64,000 bases of DNA from G965276765 sp965276825. Lineage in GTDB: Bacteria; Actinomycetota; Acidimicrobiia; Acidimicrobiales; Palsa-688. Under the pieces are notes generated by a model, which worked only from the letters and a program-made list of their open reading frames with translations, was not told the DNA's origin and searched no databases. A program made the position numbers and the translations under genes. Position 1 is the first letter of the stretch. Each line of letters starts with the position of its first letter. This document shows positions 25,101 to 33,428 of the stretch, one piece after another. The stretch is taken from assembly GCA_965276825.1 (NCBI GenBank), contig OZ255630.1:2604001-2668000 (forward strand). Reading direction: 5' to 3'.

Positions 25101-25591
25101 GGGTCACGATCGATGTTGATGGTCGGGGCGTAGACGACCTCGTTGCCCTTGACCCACTCCTCGGCGCCGAGGACCTGCCCGTAGGATCTCGCTGCGCTCG
25201 GGTCCCAGGTGGCGGCGTCGTTGACCGGAGCGGGCAGCTGGGTGACACCCCTCACCCCGTCGGCCACGCCGGCGGGGCCGTCCTCCTGGGTGACCTCCGG
25301 GATGCACAAGCTGGGGATGGCCGGCGTGGAGCCGATCGAGCCGTTGGTGCTCGGCGCCGTGTTGCCGTGCATCAGGTCGAGCTTGTCCGCCAGGGTCATC
25401 TGCGCCAGCACCAGCGACACCCGCCGGGCGGTGGGCAGGCTGGTGTCGAGCCAGGGACAGTTGGCGGCGGCGGCCGGCTTCACCGCCGGGGGAGTCGCCC
25501 CGCCCGCCGGAGCAACCCGACTGGTCGCCACCAGCCCGAGGACGGCCGTGCACGCTGCCGTCGTCCCGGCCAACCAACGCCGTCTGAGCAT
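22187..25591 (-). CDS. Secreted glycoside hydrolase family 3 protein, beta-glucosidase type, multidomain
   Basis: 1134-residue exported glycosidase. A signal peptide is clear (positive MLRRRW, a hydrophobic run, and an AGGA-type cleavage region near residue 32). The GH3 N-terminal barrel shows EDGPAGVADG, NIDRDPRWGRNFES, QVKHYAVYNQET and the nucleophile block GWVGSDYGATHS with Asp about 281. The GH3 C-terminal sandwich covers roughly 370-600 and a fibronectin-like domain about 620-715. Next come two beta-rich segments resembling NEW3-type domains (about 735-925) and a C-terminal beta domain. The ATG 25589-25591 is chosen over GTG 25621 because GGGGGAC precedes it. The protein likely trims or degrades beta-linked glycans outside the cell, either modifying the local polysaccharide or feeding on plant-type glucans. 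Confidence 0.92.
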   Translation of the reverse strand: MLRRRWLAGTTAACTAVLGLVATSRVAPAGGATPPAVKPAAAANCPWLDTSLPTARRVSLVLAQMTLADKLDLMHGNTAPSTNGSIGSTPAIPSLCIPEVTQEDGPAGVADGVRGVTQLPAPVNDAATWDPSAARSYGQVLGAEEWVKGNEVVYAPTINIDRDPRWGRNFESLSEDPYLTGTLATSEIGGIQSQGPIAQVKHYAVYNQETYRNSPADAPQIDQRTLHEIYLPAFYDAVTKGKAGSVMCSYSSPNGTYACEDGPLLQILEHRWGYPGWVGSDYGATHSTVAAANAGLDQEQPGSSYFGDPLAAAVNAGQVSPTTINEAVTRVLTEMFRFGLFNHQPSGNESTPASTPAHVAFAQQNAEEGTVLLKDTGRVLPLASTTSSIAVIGADGSTSPESAGGGSAAVTASSVISPLQGITARAGSGVEVTSYSGTTPSAAATVARSAQVAVVFANNFESEGSDLANITLQGNQNAVIAAVARANPHTVVVLNTGGPVTMPWLSQVPSVLEAWYPGQQDGAAIASVLFGDTNPSGHLPETFPASLAQTPTASTARFPGVNGKVQYSERLGVGYRYYDTAGVTPLFPFGYGLSYTSFGYSHLHLSTRNVANATSGPGGHQSSTLLTATARVTNTGTRAGSDVAQVYLGDPSAVGEPARQLEGYQRVTLQPGQSTTVAFPLTGHDLSYFDTSANGWVVPDGGFTAYVGDSSALTGLPLHQAFTVTRSIGARSAALAAPATVAPTASFTATATFANNGDYPLRSTEAVLSAPAGWKVTTRGHVPTRVLAHQTVTASWTVTVPESAQATSTTLTAALRGVTGRRQPATAFSATAPVAVGPLVAAAAPPASIVASGSSATVTAELISQIPRAVSVEVGATSPSGITVTPASQTVTVEPSGTPVDLTVSVPSTTQGGTFTVPLTLTASDRGRTYALPGISLTVTVPYASFPAAYDNPGISDNSDIAAGNFDGNGYSYSQQALDAVGLAPGATVTHAGLSYTWPNVAAGQPDNVIAEGQTIAVSGQGSTLGFLAAANNGTSTGPVTVTYTDGTSASTTISVADWFANQAVPGSDILATTSSWNAPPGNTFGNHQVSVYATSVPLDPSKTVASVTLPAVSAGVAQGQQNALHLFALSIGK

Positions 25592-25721
25592 CTGTCGTCC
25601 CCCAGTCGCAGCCACATCCACCCGCCGCTTGTCGGGCAGGACGTAAAGTACACTCAGTGGTCAGACCGCCGCAAGGGGCGCGCAAGGTTCGTCTCCGGGC
25701 CAGAGCGAGGGCCGGCCGCAA

Positions 25722-26774
25722 TCAGCCTGGCGGCTCGAAGCGGTCGCCCGACGGGTCGAACCCGCATCGCCGATCCGCGTCGACCAACGCCTCGAAGAAC
25801 CGGAGGCCGGGGACGACCGGCCGCACGGTGAGCATCTGCACACCCGCGAGCACGAGGCGGATCGTGCACCACGCCGCAGCCGCCGGCCTCCTCGCCAGGA
25901 GCATCTCGCGCCAGCGGCGCCCGTAGAGCAGCGTCTCCCATCCGAGCACGCGCACGCCGCTCGCGCCCACGGTCCACCGCTCCGACCGACCAACCGCCGT
26001 CGCCCACGCCTTGGCCCGCACCTTGCGAGCCGCCAGCAGGCAGACCGCGGTCCTGTTGGTCTGGTTGACCCCGTGGCGGCGGTACCAGGCCATCTGCCCG
26101 TCCACGAACAGGATCGGTCCGTGCCCGCTGACCCGCAGCCAGAAGTCCCAGTCCTCAGCGCAACCGAGGGTGGTGTCGAAGCCGCCGACCTGGCGCGCCG
26201 CCGTCACCCGCACGATCGCCGTCGCTGGCGGCCAGATGGTGCCGTAGAGCAGGAGGCTCGACCGGCTGGTGTCCTCGGTCGCCGCCAGGAGCCGGGTGCG
26301 AAGCCCGGCGGCGACGGGGCGCTCCGACTGCACCCGCCGGTGCCGCCCCGCCTCGATCGGCCGGCCTTCGCCGTCGATCAGCTCCGCCCATCCGTAGGCG
26401 GCCACGGCGTCGGGGCGCCGGACCAGGCCGGCCACGAGCTGCGAGATGGCCGACGGCAGGAGCAGGTCGTCGCTGTCGACGTAGCAGAGGAAGGCGGCGT
26501 CGGAGGGGAGACCGCCGAGACCGGCGTTGCGGGCTGCGCTGACACCGGCGTTGTCGTGACGGATGCTCAGGAACCGACCATCGCGGCCGCAGTGCTCCGC
26601 GATGATGGCCGCCGTCGCGTCCGTGGACCCGTCGTCGACGATGATGCACCGCCAGTTGGGATAATCCTGCCCGATGATCGAGTCGAGCGACGCCTCGAGG
26701 TGCCGCTCGGCCTGGTAGGCGGGCACGACGATGGCGACGAGGGGATCGGCGGACGTCGGCGCCCGACTCAGCAT
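25722..26774 (-). CDS. Glycosyltransferase family 2 protein
   Basis: 350-residue GT-A transferase. It has the opening VAIVVPAYQAERHLEASLDS, VDDGSTDAT, the DxD-containing CYVDSDDLLLPSA near residue 100, and GCAEDWDFWLRV near 205, where the E-D of the ED motif supplies the general base. The C-terminal 100 residues form an Arg- and hydrophobic-rich tail that may lie on the membrane. The ATG is 41 bases after the stop of the upstream gene on the same strand, so co-transcription is likely. Confidence 0.9.
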   Translation of the reverse strand: MLSRAPTSADPLVAIVVPAYQAERHLEASLDSIIGQDYPNWRCIIVDDGSTDATAAIIAEHCGRDGRFLSIRHDNAGVSAARNAGLGGLPSDAAFLCYVDSDDLLLPSAISQLVAGLVRRPDAVAAYGWAELIDGEGRPIEAGRHRRVQSERPVAAGLRTRLLAATEDTSRSSLLLYGTIWPPATAIVRVTAARQVGGFDTTLGCAEDWDFWLRVSGHGPILFVDGQMAWYRRHGVNQTNRTAVCLLAARKVRAKAWATAVGRSERWTVGASGVRVLGWETLLYGRRWREMLLARRPAAAAWCTIRLVLAGVQMLTVRPVVPGLRFFEALVDADRRCGFDPSGDRFEPPG

Positions 26775-26814
26775 CGACCCGGCCTCGAGGGGGGCGCCCG
26801 GCCCGCACGATGGG

Positions 26815-27684
26815 CTACGCCCTCCACGGACAGCTCGCTTCCCACGCGCGCCACGTGCGGGTGGTCCGCTGCAGGTCGGGCCAGGACCGAAATCCCTGTG
26901 CGGCCAGTGCCTCCTCGGCGTGCCGCCAGGCGGCCTGCTGGTCGTACCCGGCCCCGACCGGCCGGAGGTGCCACATCGTGGTCGCGTCGACGATGCCGAG
27001 CTCGAGGTCGTCCTCGGCCGCCCAGAGGGCCTCCACCCCCCAGCCCATCCCGAGGGTCTCGGGGAACGGGACGAGCGCCTTGCGGGCGCACGGCCCGAGG
27101 CACAGCAGAGGGCCCTGTTCGACGTAGCGCGTGAGGCGCACCATGCTCCCCCACCGGTGGCGGCTCGCTCCCCAGCTCAGGAAGCTCCACCGGGCATGGG
27201 AGGGTTGAGCCAGGTCGAGGCTCGCGGCGTCGGCCACCTTGAGCGTCGTGGCCACGTCACCGCGGACGAACCGCACGTCGTCGTCGGCGACGACGAGCCA
27301 CTCGTCGTCGTCGAGGTCGAGATCCTCCAACATCGCGTTGAGCAGCGAGAACCGGTGGCCAGGCCCGGATCCGACCGTCCTCCCCTCGAGGCTGGGTGCG
27401 ACCGCGTCGAGCGCCCACAGCGCGGCTCGGCCCCGGCCGAGCTGATCGAGCAGGCCGTGGACGACATCGCGGTTGGCCTCCCGGTAGATCGAGACGAGGG
27501 ACCACTTCGGCTCGGGAGCGTCCGCGACCCGGCGCAACGCCGGCCACTCGGGCTCGTAGGGCTCCGCCAGGCGCTCGAGCGCCGCGGCGATCGCCGCCGG
27601 TCCACCCCGGTCCGATTGGGTGAAGGGCCCGATCAGCGGGGAGTCGGTCTGACCGATCTCGCGGAGGGCCTGCCTGACGCTCAT
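26815..27684 (-). CDS. Putative GT-A-type glycosyltransferase of unassigned family
   Basis: 289 residues. I do not recognise a close family. A central WLVVADDDVRFVRGD block (about residues 135-150) looks like the metal-binding acidic motif of GT-A transferases, preceded by GPGHRFSLLNAMLEDLD, where other GT-A enzymes bind the nucleotide. A later segment, ETLGMGWGVEALWAAEDDLE, resembles an acceptor/base region. No membrane segment or signal peptide is seen. It precedes the GT2 gene on the same strand and is divergent from the sulfotransferase. The ATG has TAGATT six bases upstream (leaderless spacing). It could instead be a nucleotidyl- or other transferase; confidence in the biochemical class is low, but high that it is a real gene. 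Confidence 0.7.
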   Translation of the reverse strand: MSVRQALREIGQTDSPLIGPFTQSDRGGPAAIAAALERLAEPYEPEWPALRRVADAPEPKWSLVSIYREANRDVVHGLLDQLGRGRAALWALDAVAPSLEGRTVGSGPGHRFSLLNAMLEDLDLDDDEWLVVADDDVRFVRGDVATTLKVADAASLDLAQPSHARWSFLSWGASRHRWGSMVRLTRYVEQGPLLCLGPCARKALVPFPETLGMGWGVEALWAAEDDLELGIVDATTMWHLRPVGAGYDQQAAWRHAEEALAAQGFRSWPDLQRTTRTWRAWEASCPWRA

Positions 27685-27690
27685 CCGGGG

Positions 27691-27696
27691 AATCTA
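27691..27696 (-). promoter_or_regulatory. Candidate -10 element, leaderless start
   Basis: TAGATT, six bases, then the ATG at 27684 on the minus strand. Confidence 0.45.
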
Positions 27697-27797
27697 GGCG
27701 ATCGGCGGATCGAGCCGGTCCACCGAGACCGCGTCGTGTGACCTGGCGACCGCTCGCCGTGCGCCGCCGTGTGATACTGCGGGGAGGAGGTCCCAGA

Positions 27798-28775
27798 ATG
27801 GTCGGCATGGTCAGGCACGCGCGGAGACACCGGCGCCCACCCGGGTCGTCGGCCGCACCGATCCTGGTGACCGGCGCCCACCGCTCCGGCACGACCTGGA
27901 CCGCCGACGTCCTGGCCCAGGCCCCGGGCGTCACCCTTGTCGACGAGCCGTTCAATCCGATCTACAACCCCCGTCGGCTCGAGCGGCCCCTCCCCCACTG
28001 GTTCGAGTACATCTGCGCCGACAACGAGGACGACTACGTCGAGGCCGTGGCGGCCGTCTTCTCCTTCCGCTACCCGCTGGCTCAGGCCTATCGCCTCCGC
28101 ACCCGGCCCGAGGCGGAGCGCTTCGTCCACGAGTGGGCCGACAGCGTTCGTGGTCGTTGGAACGGGGGGCGGATCCTCTGCAAGGACCCGATCGCCGTCT
28201 TCTCGATGCCCTGGCTCGCCGAGCGCTTCGCCGCCGACGTGGTGGCCTGCATCCGTCATCCGGCGGCCTTCGCCAGCAGCCTGATCCGGCTGGGCTGGAC
28301 CTTCGACTTCTCCAACTGGACCCGCCAGCCGCTGTTCATGCGTGACTGCGCCGGGTCCTACGCCGGGGAGATCGAGCGGTTGGCCGCAAAGGAAGGATCC
28401 GTCCTCGAGCAGGCGATCCTCCTGTGGAAGGTCATCTACGCCCGGGTGCACGCTTACCAGGCGCGCTTCCCCGAGTGGTCGTTCGTGCGCCACGAGGACC
28501 TCTCGGCCCATCCGGTGGAGCAGTTCGAGCATCTGTACGCCAGGCTCGGGCTGGACTTCGGCGCCCGTCCGAGGCGCTTCCTCGACAACCGGTCGTCATC
28601 GGACAATCCGACCGAGGTCCCACCTGCGCAGTTCAAGAGCGTGACCCGCAACAGTGGGATGGCGGCACGGACCTGGCTCGGGCGGCTCAGCGACGAGGAG
28701 GTGGCGCGGATCAGGGACGCCACCGCGGAGGAGTCCGAGTGGTTCTACTCGGGCGCCGACTGGCTCGGCCATTGA
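27798..28775 (+). CDS. PAPS-dependent sulfotransferase
   Basis: 325-residue cytoplasmic sulfotransferase. The 5'-phosphosulfate loop is VTGAHRSGTTWTADVLAQ near residue 25, and the 3'-phosphate-binding segment is CIRHPAAFASSLIRLGW near 155, with Arg-His and Ser residues at the expected places. It transfers sulfate from PAPS to a hydroxyl or amine, most likely of a sugar in this context. The ATG at 27798 is preferred because GGAGGAGG precedes it by about eight bases; a GTG at 27738 would add 20 unsupported residues. Its donor can be made by CysD/CysNC at 9724-12543, and the PAP by-product removed by the CysQ-like enzyme at 39982. It is the only sulfotransferase I could recognise in the window. 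Confidence 0.9.
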   Translation: MVGMVRHARRHRRPPGSSAAPILVTGAHRSGTTWTADVLAQAPGVTLVDEPFNPIYNPRRLERPLPHWFEYICADNEDDYVEAVAAVFSFRYPLAQAYRLRTRPEAERFVHEWADSVRGRWNGGRILCKDPIAVFSMPWLAERFAADVVACIRHPAAFASSLIRLGWTFDFSNWTRQPLFMRDCAGSYAGEIERLAAKEGSVLEQAILLWKVIYARVHAYQARFPEWSFVRHEDLSAHPVEQFEHLYARLGLDFGARPRRFLDNRSSSDNPTEVPPAQFKSVTRNSGMAARTWLGRLSDEEVARIRDATAEESEWFYSGADWLGH

Positions 28776-28796
28776 CCTCGCCGTTGCCGACCCCGC

Positions 28797-30449
28797 TCAA
28801 CTCGGAAGCAGGCCGGTGACCGGCGACCCGCTGGCCACGGCACGCAGGAGCCGGATGGACCGCCGGGGTCCGAGCACGGCCACGGCGTAGCACGTCAGGC
28901 CGGCGAGCGCCGGCAGCGCGCAGACGAGCAGCCCGACCGGGCCCCGAGCGACGCCACGGACGAGCAGCTCGAGGCCGCAGGTCACGGCGGCACACAGGAC
29001 GCTCCTGAGCAGGGGGACGTCGGCGAAGAAGCTCGGGATCTCCGGGGACAGGCGGGTGTGGACCACGCGGAGCAGGTAGATGCTGCTGATGATCGATCCA
29101 ACAGCGGTGGCGGTCACGACCCCGAGGACGCCGACGAAGGCGAGGGGGACCGTCAGGGCGACGTTGAGGACCATGCCGACGACGCCGTAGCGCGTCTCGA
29201 TGCCCGGCTTGCCGATGGCGCCGGCGTAGGAGGTCATCATGCCGGTGAGGAGGTTGATGCTGTGGCCACCGAGGAGGATCAGGCACACGAGTGCGGAGAT
29301 CCGGAACTGGGGGCCGAGCCACGCCGTGACGGCGAAGTACGACGCTCCCAGGCCGGCCGCGCACCACCCCGAGATGCCGATCACCCACAGCCGCTGCAGG
29401 CGCACCATCTCGGCCTGGGTTGCTGCCTCTCCGCTACGGCCGAAGAGGGTGGCCAGGTGGTTGCCGAGCGGCGGCATCACGCTCGTCGCCGCGTAACGCA
29501 GCTGGGTGGAGACGTTGGCGCCCGCGTTGTAGAGACCGACGTTGCGGATGGGCAGGATGGCTCCGATCACTAGGGCGTCGAGCTCCATGTTGACCAGGGC
29601 GGCGATCCCGTTGGTCTGCACCCTCGCCGCGTAGGCGAAGAAGTGGCGCACGTCGGCGAAGGGCTGGAACCCCACCGACGGCAGGTCGAGGTAGCGCAGC
29701 GCGCTGGGCACGATGAGCACCGTGGCCAGCACCTGCTCGGCGACCAGCGAGAGGGCCACCCCTCGGAGGCCCTCGTGGGCCCGGACGGTGAGGGCCAGGC
29801 CGGCGGCCCAGGCCAGGTAGCTGAACATGACCGCCCTGCTGGTCAGGGCGAAGCGCTGACGAGCCTGCAGCACGGCCACGAAGAGGCTGTGGAGGAGGCT
29901 GACGGTGATCAGCACGCCGAAGGTCCGCAGGAGGAAGACCGCCTCGGGCCGGTAGGCGTTGCTCATGTGCAGGATCGACGCCAGCCAGGGCGAGAGGAGC
30001 CAGTCCGCCGCGCTGATGACGCCTCCTGCGACCACGATCACCACACCGAGGGTGCAGAGCATCCTCGTGGTGGTCCTGCGGTCGTCGGTCCCCGCGTAGA
30101 GGGCGAAGAACCGGGGCGCGGTGGCGCCGATCCCTCCGTCGAAGGACGAGAGGAAGATGGTGATGGTGGCCGCCAGCGCGTAGAGGCCGTACTGGTCGAT
30201 GCCGAGGCCGTGGATCAGGTAGGGCGTCAGCACCAGGTTGACGGCCACGGGCGTGAGCTGAGCGGCGACGTTCCAGGTGGCCCCGCGCACCAGGACGTTG
30301 CCGCCGCCGCCGCTGGTGCGACGCTGGCCCCGGGCGCGCCGACGACCGGGACGCTCGGCGAAGTGGCGACCGCTGCGTGACCTCGACGACGGCCCTCCGC
30401 CCGTCGGACGGGGCGCCGCCAGGTCGAGAGCGGGCTCCTCGGGCGGCAC
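28797..30449 (-). CDS. Oligosaccharide flippase (MOP superfamily, Wzx type)
   Basis: 550 residues. A charged, Arg-rich cytoplasmic N-terminus of about 50 residues is followed by about 14 membrane segments, starting with GATWNVAAQLTPVAVNLVLT. The segment QYGLYALAATITIFLSSFDGGIG is typical of Wzx-type exporters. The start is GTG 30447-30449, with TAGCAT six bases upstream (leaderless spacing). It ends 21 bases from the convergent sulfotransferase gene. It is longer and differently arranged from the flippase at 15762, so the two are not recent duplicates. Confidence 0.85.
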   Translation of the reverse strand: MPPEEPALDLAAPRPTGGGPSSRSRSGRHFAERPGRRRARGQRRTSGGGGNVLVRGATWNVAAQLTPVAVNLVLTPYLIHGLGIDQYGLYALAATITIFLSSFDGGIGATAPRFFALYAGTDDRRTTTRMLCTLGVVIVVAGGVISAADWLLSPWLASILHMSNAYRPEAVFLLRTFGVLITVSLLHSLFVAVLQARQRFALTSRAVMFSYLAWAAGLALTVRAHEGLRGVALSLVAEQVLATVLIVPSALRYLDLPSVGFQPFADVRHFFAYAARVQTNGIAALVNMELDALVIGAILPIRNVGLYNAGANVSTQLRYAATSVMPPLGNHLATLFGRSGEAATQAEMVRLQRLWVIGISGWCAAGLGASYFAVTAWLGPQFRISALVCLILLGGHSINLLTGMMTSYAGAIGKPGIETRYGVVGMVLNVALTVPLAFVGVLGVVTATAVGSIISSIYLLRVVHTRLSPEIPSFFADVPLLRSVLCAAVTCGLELLVRGVARGPVGLLVCALPALAGLTCYAVAVLGPRRSIRLLRAVASGSPVTGLLPS

Positions 30450-30455
30450 CGGACG

Positions 30456-30461
30456 ATGCTA
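30456..30461 (-). promoter_or_regulatory. Candidate -10 element, leaderless start of the flippase
   Basis: TAGCAT, six bases, then the GTG at 30449 on the minus strand. Confidence 0.45.
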
Positions 30462-30500
30462 GGACACTCCGCCGACGAGGGGTTCCCGCTCAGGTCGGGG

Positions 30501-30506
30501 TAGCCT
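30501..30506 (+). promoter_or_regulatory. Candidate -10 element for the GT-C gene
   Basis: TAGCCT, with a predicted start near 30513 and a leader of about 47 bases that contains the GGAGG used by the TTG start at 30560. Confidence 0.4.
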
Positions 30507-30559
30507 CCTGGATTGCGCCGCCACGCCCCCCGACCGAGACCACGTGGAGGATCCCACCG

Positions 30560-32122
30560 TTGACCGCCCACTCCGGTGCGACACTGGCCGCACCAGAAGG
30601 CCCGCCGACGGATGTCGTGACCGACCCGCCGCCCCGCGCCAGCCGGGCCGGGCTGGCCGTCGGTGCCGGCATCGTGGTGCTGGCCGTCGTGGTGCGCCTG
30701 GTGGCCGTCGGGCCCGCCTACGACCTGTTGGGGGACGAGGTCGACTACGTCGATCTCGGCACCTCGTTGCGACACGGCGCCTTCCCTCCGGTGTTCCCTG
30801 GCAGCGGGCCGTTCCTCCTCCACCCACCGCTGTTCTTCGCCATCAGCGCGGCCTGGCAGATCCTGCTCCAGCCGGGTGGCGGCTGGTTCCACCTCCTCGT
30901 CACCATCCGAGTGCTCAACGTGGTGTTCGCGGCCGGGTCGGCCGGGTGCCTCTACGTGCTCGGCACCCGCCTGGCCAACCGGTATGCCGGGGTGGCTGCC
31001 GGGCTCCTGTTCGCCCTCGACCCCTACGTGCTGCGCGCCAACGGGCGGGTCCTGCTCGAGACGTCGACGCTGTTGTTCGTGCTGCTCGGCTACGTGATCC
31101 TGCTCAGGGTCCTCCAGGGCCGGTCGAGGCACCCGGTGCCCGTCGCCGTGGCCGCCGGGCTGCTGCTCGGGATCGGCATCGTCGGCAAGGACCTCGCCGC
31201 CGTGCTCGTCGTCCCGCCGCTGGCGCTGCTGGTGGTGACCGGCTGGGGCACGACCCGGCGCCGGAGCGCGGCGGCCCTGGTCGCCTCCCTCGTGCCCTAC
31301 GGGATCTACGTCGCCGCCCTCGCCGCCGTCGGCTCCCTGAGCGCGTTCTGGAGCCAGGAGACCGCCGGGTTCGATCGCCTGCGGGGCCAGCAGAAGACCA
31401 CCGGCTTCTCCAAGGCCGGCGCGCCTTCGCTGTCCCACACCCTCGTCGCCCAGCTCTCCACCTTCGGCACGACCTACCTCGTGCTGATCGTCGCGTTGGC
31501 GGCGACGCTCTACCTGCTGGTGGTGAGCCGGCGCCCCGATCACCGGCTGTTCGCCGCGGTCACCGTCTGCGGCGGTCTCACCGTGTTCTACGCCCTGTTC
31601 TTCGGCACCATCGAGGAGCAGTTCCTCTACCTCCTGTTCGTTCCTGCCCTGCTGTCCCTGGCCGTCGGCGTGGCCGAGGGGATCCGGCGTCGATCGGTCC
31701 TCGGCCCGCGCCGGGCGACGCACTTCGTCGCGGTGGGCCTGCTCGCGGTCGTGGCCTGCTACGACCTGGGGGTGTGGGCCCACATCCGCACCAGTCCCGA
31801 CAACGGCCAGCAGCGCATCGCCGCCTGGTTCGCGACCCACGCCCCACACCCGGGGATCATCGGCAACGACACGCAGGTCACCGTGTACACCCTGCAGCGC
31901 ACCGGGTTCGACGCCGCGCTCATGGGCTCGCCCGCCGCGGCGGCCGCCGAGCACATCCGGTACCTCACCGTCCTGCCCACCGAGACGGCGAACAGCTACG
32001 GCGCGCTCAGCCAGGCCCAGGAGCGGTTCTTCGAGGCGCACGGCCGCCGGGTCTTCTCGTTCCACGAAGCCACCTACGGCGACGTGCAGATCTACGAGAC
32101 GACCGACCCGGCGGCGTGGTAG
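30560..32122 (+). CDS. Membrane glycosyltransferase, GT-C fold (GT39/ArnT-like)
   Basis: 520-residue polytopic protein. After a short cytoplasmic N-terminus and the first membrane helix (VGAGIVVLAVVVRLVA), the first outer loop holds GDEVDYVDLG, the acidic motif that provides the catalytic Asp in GT-C enzymes using polyprenyl-phosphate sugars. Around ten further membrane helices and a C-terminal soluble region (from about residue 430) follow. It likely transfers a lipid-linked sugar, perhaps made by the GT2 enzyme at 18780, on the outer face of the membrane. The start TTG 30560-30562 is chosen because GGAGG stands nine bases upstream. The next gene begins three bases after its stop. Confidence 0.85.
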   Translation: MTAHSGATLAAPEGPPTDVVTDPPPRASRAGLAVGAGIVVLAVVVRLVAVGPAYDLLGDEVDYVDLGTSLRHGAFPPVFPGSGPFLLHPPLFFAISAAWQILLQPGGGWFHLLVTIRVLNVVFAAGSAGCLYVLGTRLANRYAGVAAGLLFALDPYVLRANGRVLLETSTLLFVLLGYVILLRVLQGRSRHPVPVAVAAGLLLGIGIVGKDLAAVLVVPPLALLVVTGWGTTRRRSAAALVASLVPYGIYVAALAAVGSLSAFWSQETAGFDRLRGQQKTTGFSKAGAPSLSHTLVAQLSTFGTTYLVLIVALAATLYLLVVSRRPDHRLFAAVTVCGGLTVFYALFFGTIEEQFLYLLFVPALLSLAVGVAEGIRRRSVLGPRRATHFVAVGLLAVVACYDLGVWAHIRTSPDNGQQRIAAWFATHAPHPGIIGNDTQVTVYTLQRTGFDAALMGSPAAAAAEHIRYLTVLPTETANSYGALSQAQERFFEAHGRRVFSFHEATYGDVQIYETTDPAAW

Positions 32123-32125
32123 CGG

Positions 32126-33403
32126 GTGCCCTCCCGGGGTTCCCGCGCGGTGGCTGCGCTGGCGGCCCTCGTCGTGGTGGTGGCGGTCACCGCCATCGTG
32201 ATCGGCGTGTCCCAGTCTCCGGTCCCGACCGGTCGCCTCCCGGTCGTGGGGGTGCTCGAGGCTGATCCGTCGTTCCTCGCGGCCGACGGCGCCGCCGGGA
32301 TCCGCCTGGCCACCCTCAACCTCAGCTGGGCCCGGTGGGAGCCGGGACCTGGCCGGGTCGACTCGGCCTACCGCCAACAGGTGATCGGTGCCGTCGACCG
32401 CTACCGCCTGGCCGGTTGGGAGGTGGCCGTCGACATCGGTCTGCAGCAGCCGCCGGGCTGGGCCCTCGGGCTCCCCGGTGGCCGGCTCCTCGACCAGCGC
32501 GGCCAACCGGCGTCGACCGCCGACTTCGAGTTCTCCGCGTCCGTGCGCCACGCCGCCGCCGGCTACCTCGCGGACGTGGTCCACCACCTCGGGACGATCG
32601 CCTACTACCGGGTCGGCCTGTCGGAGAACGGCGAGGCGCACTACCCGGACACGACGACCAACCAGTGGTGGGCGGCGACGCCCCAGGCCCAGGGCACCGC
32701 CCCCGGCCTGCCCGCCGGCGTGCGCCCCACCCCCCTGCCGGGATGGGTGCCGGGCACGACCACCTGGCGGGGCCGGACGGTGACCCCAGGCCAGGTCACC
32801 GCCTGGTACGCCTGGTACTTCGGGGCCATGGTCGGCGCCCAGGCGTGGGAGATCGCCGCCTACCGCTCCGCCGGCTACCAGGGCCAGCTGGAGCTGGTGG
32901 TCCCCGGCACCGGCGCCCTCCCCGCCGCCTACCAGGCCCGGCTGGCGTCCGACCTGGCCCCGAGCACGGCCGACGACTTCTACGGGACGCTCAACACGGG
33001 CGCGGTGTGGTGGAAGCTGCTCGACGACCTCCCGTCGCTCACCGCGATCACCGTCGACGTGTCGAGCATCGACGACGGCAGCGGGACGCCCCGCGGCAAC
33101 ACCTGCCAGGCCGGCGACGCCCACGTCGACTACCTGCGCCAGCCGCAGGTGGTGGACTCCTGGTCCGACGCCAGGTGGCTCACCTACCTGGCGGGGCGCC
33201 ACGGCCTCCCGGTGATGGGCGAGAACCCCGGCAACACCCCCGGCGCCGACCTGCCCGGCATCGTCGCCCTCGTCCGGTCGTGCCACCTCGTCGCCCTCCA
33301 GTGGGCGTGGGACTACCAGTTGCGCGGCCCGGGACCGACGGCCCGGCTGGACCAGCTGGGCGGGGCGATCCGGGCTCTGACGGGCGCAGTGGCGACGCCC
33401 TGA
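32126..33403 (+). CDS. Membrane-anchored or exported glycoside-hydrolase-like protein (paralog 1)
   Basis: 425 residues with an N-terminal hydrophobic helix (about residues 9-30) that could be a signal peptide or anchor. The rest looks like a TIM-barrel glycosidase. An early strand is GIRLATLNLSWARWEPGPG. A glutamate pair sits where clan GH-A enzymes place the acid/base (VGLSENGEAHYPD, near residue 160) and the nucleophile (LPVMGENPGNTP, near 365). I cannot assign a known family. It is clearly paralogous to the protein at 36747-38159, sharing GVLEADP, AVDIGLQ, LPGGRL, TADFEFS, YRVGLS, GWVPGT, YFGAMV, LNTGAVWWKLLDDL and RGNTCQ. The GTG start follows the GT-C stop after three bases, so it is in an operon with GT-C and the next GT2. 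Confidence 0.8.
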   Translation: MPSRGSRAVAALAALVVVVAVTAIVIGVSQSPVPTGRLPVVGVLEADPSFLAADGAAGIRLATLNLSWARWEPGPGRVDSAYRQQVIGAVDRYRLAGWEVAVDIGLQQPPGWALGLPGGRLLDQRGQPASTADFEFSASVRHAAAGYLADVVHHLGTIAYYRVGLSENGEAHYPDTTTNQWWAATPQAQGTAPGLPAGVRPTPLPGWVPGTTTWRGRTVTPGQVTAWYAWYFGAMVGAQAWEIAAYRSAGYQGQLELVVPGTGALPAAYQARLASDLAPSTADDFYGTLNTGAVWWKLLDDLPSLTAITVDVSSIDDGSGTPRGNTCQAGDAHVDYLRQPQVVDSWSDARWLTYLAGRHGLPVMGENPGNTPGADLPGIVALVRSCHLVALQWAWDYQLRGPGPTARLDQLGGAIRALTGAVATP

Positions 33404-33416
33404 GAGGGGTGCTCCC

Positions 33417-33422
33417 TATCCT
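33417..33422 (+). promoter_or_regulatory. Candidate -10 element, leaderless start of a GT2 gene
   Basis: TATCCT, six bases, then the GTG at 33429. It would allow expression separate from the upstream operon. Confidence 0.4.
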
Positions 33423-33428
33423 GTGGCC

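Noticed and set aside
28797..30449. Recent duplication of the flippase at 15762-17222
   Set aside because: The two proteins differ in length, N-terminal layout and motifs; similarity is at superfamily level only.
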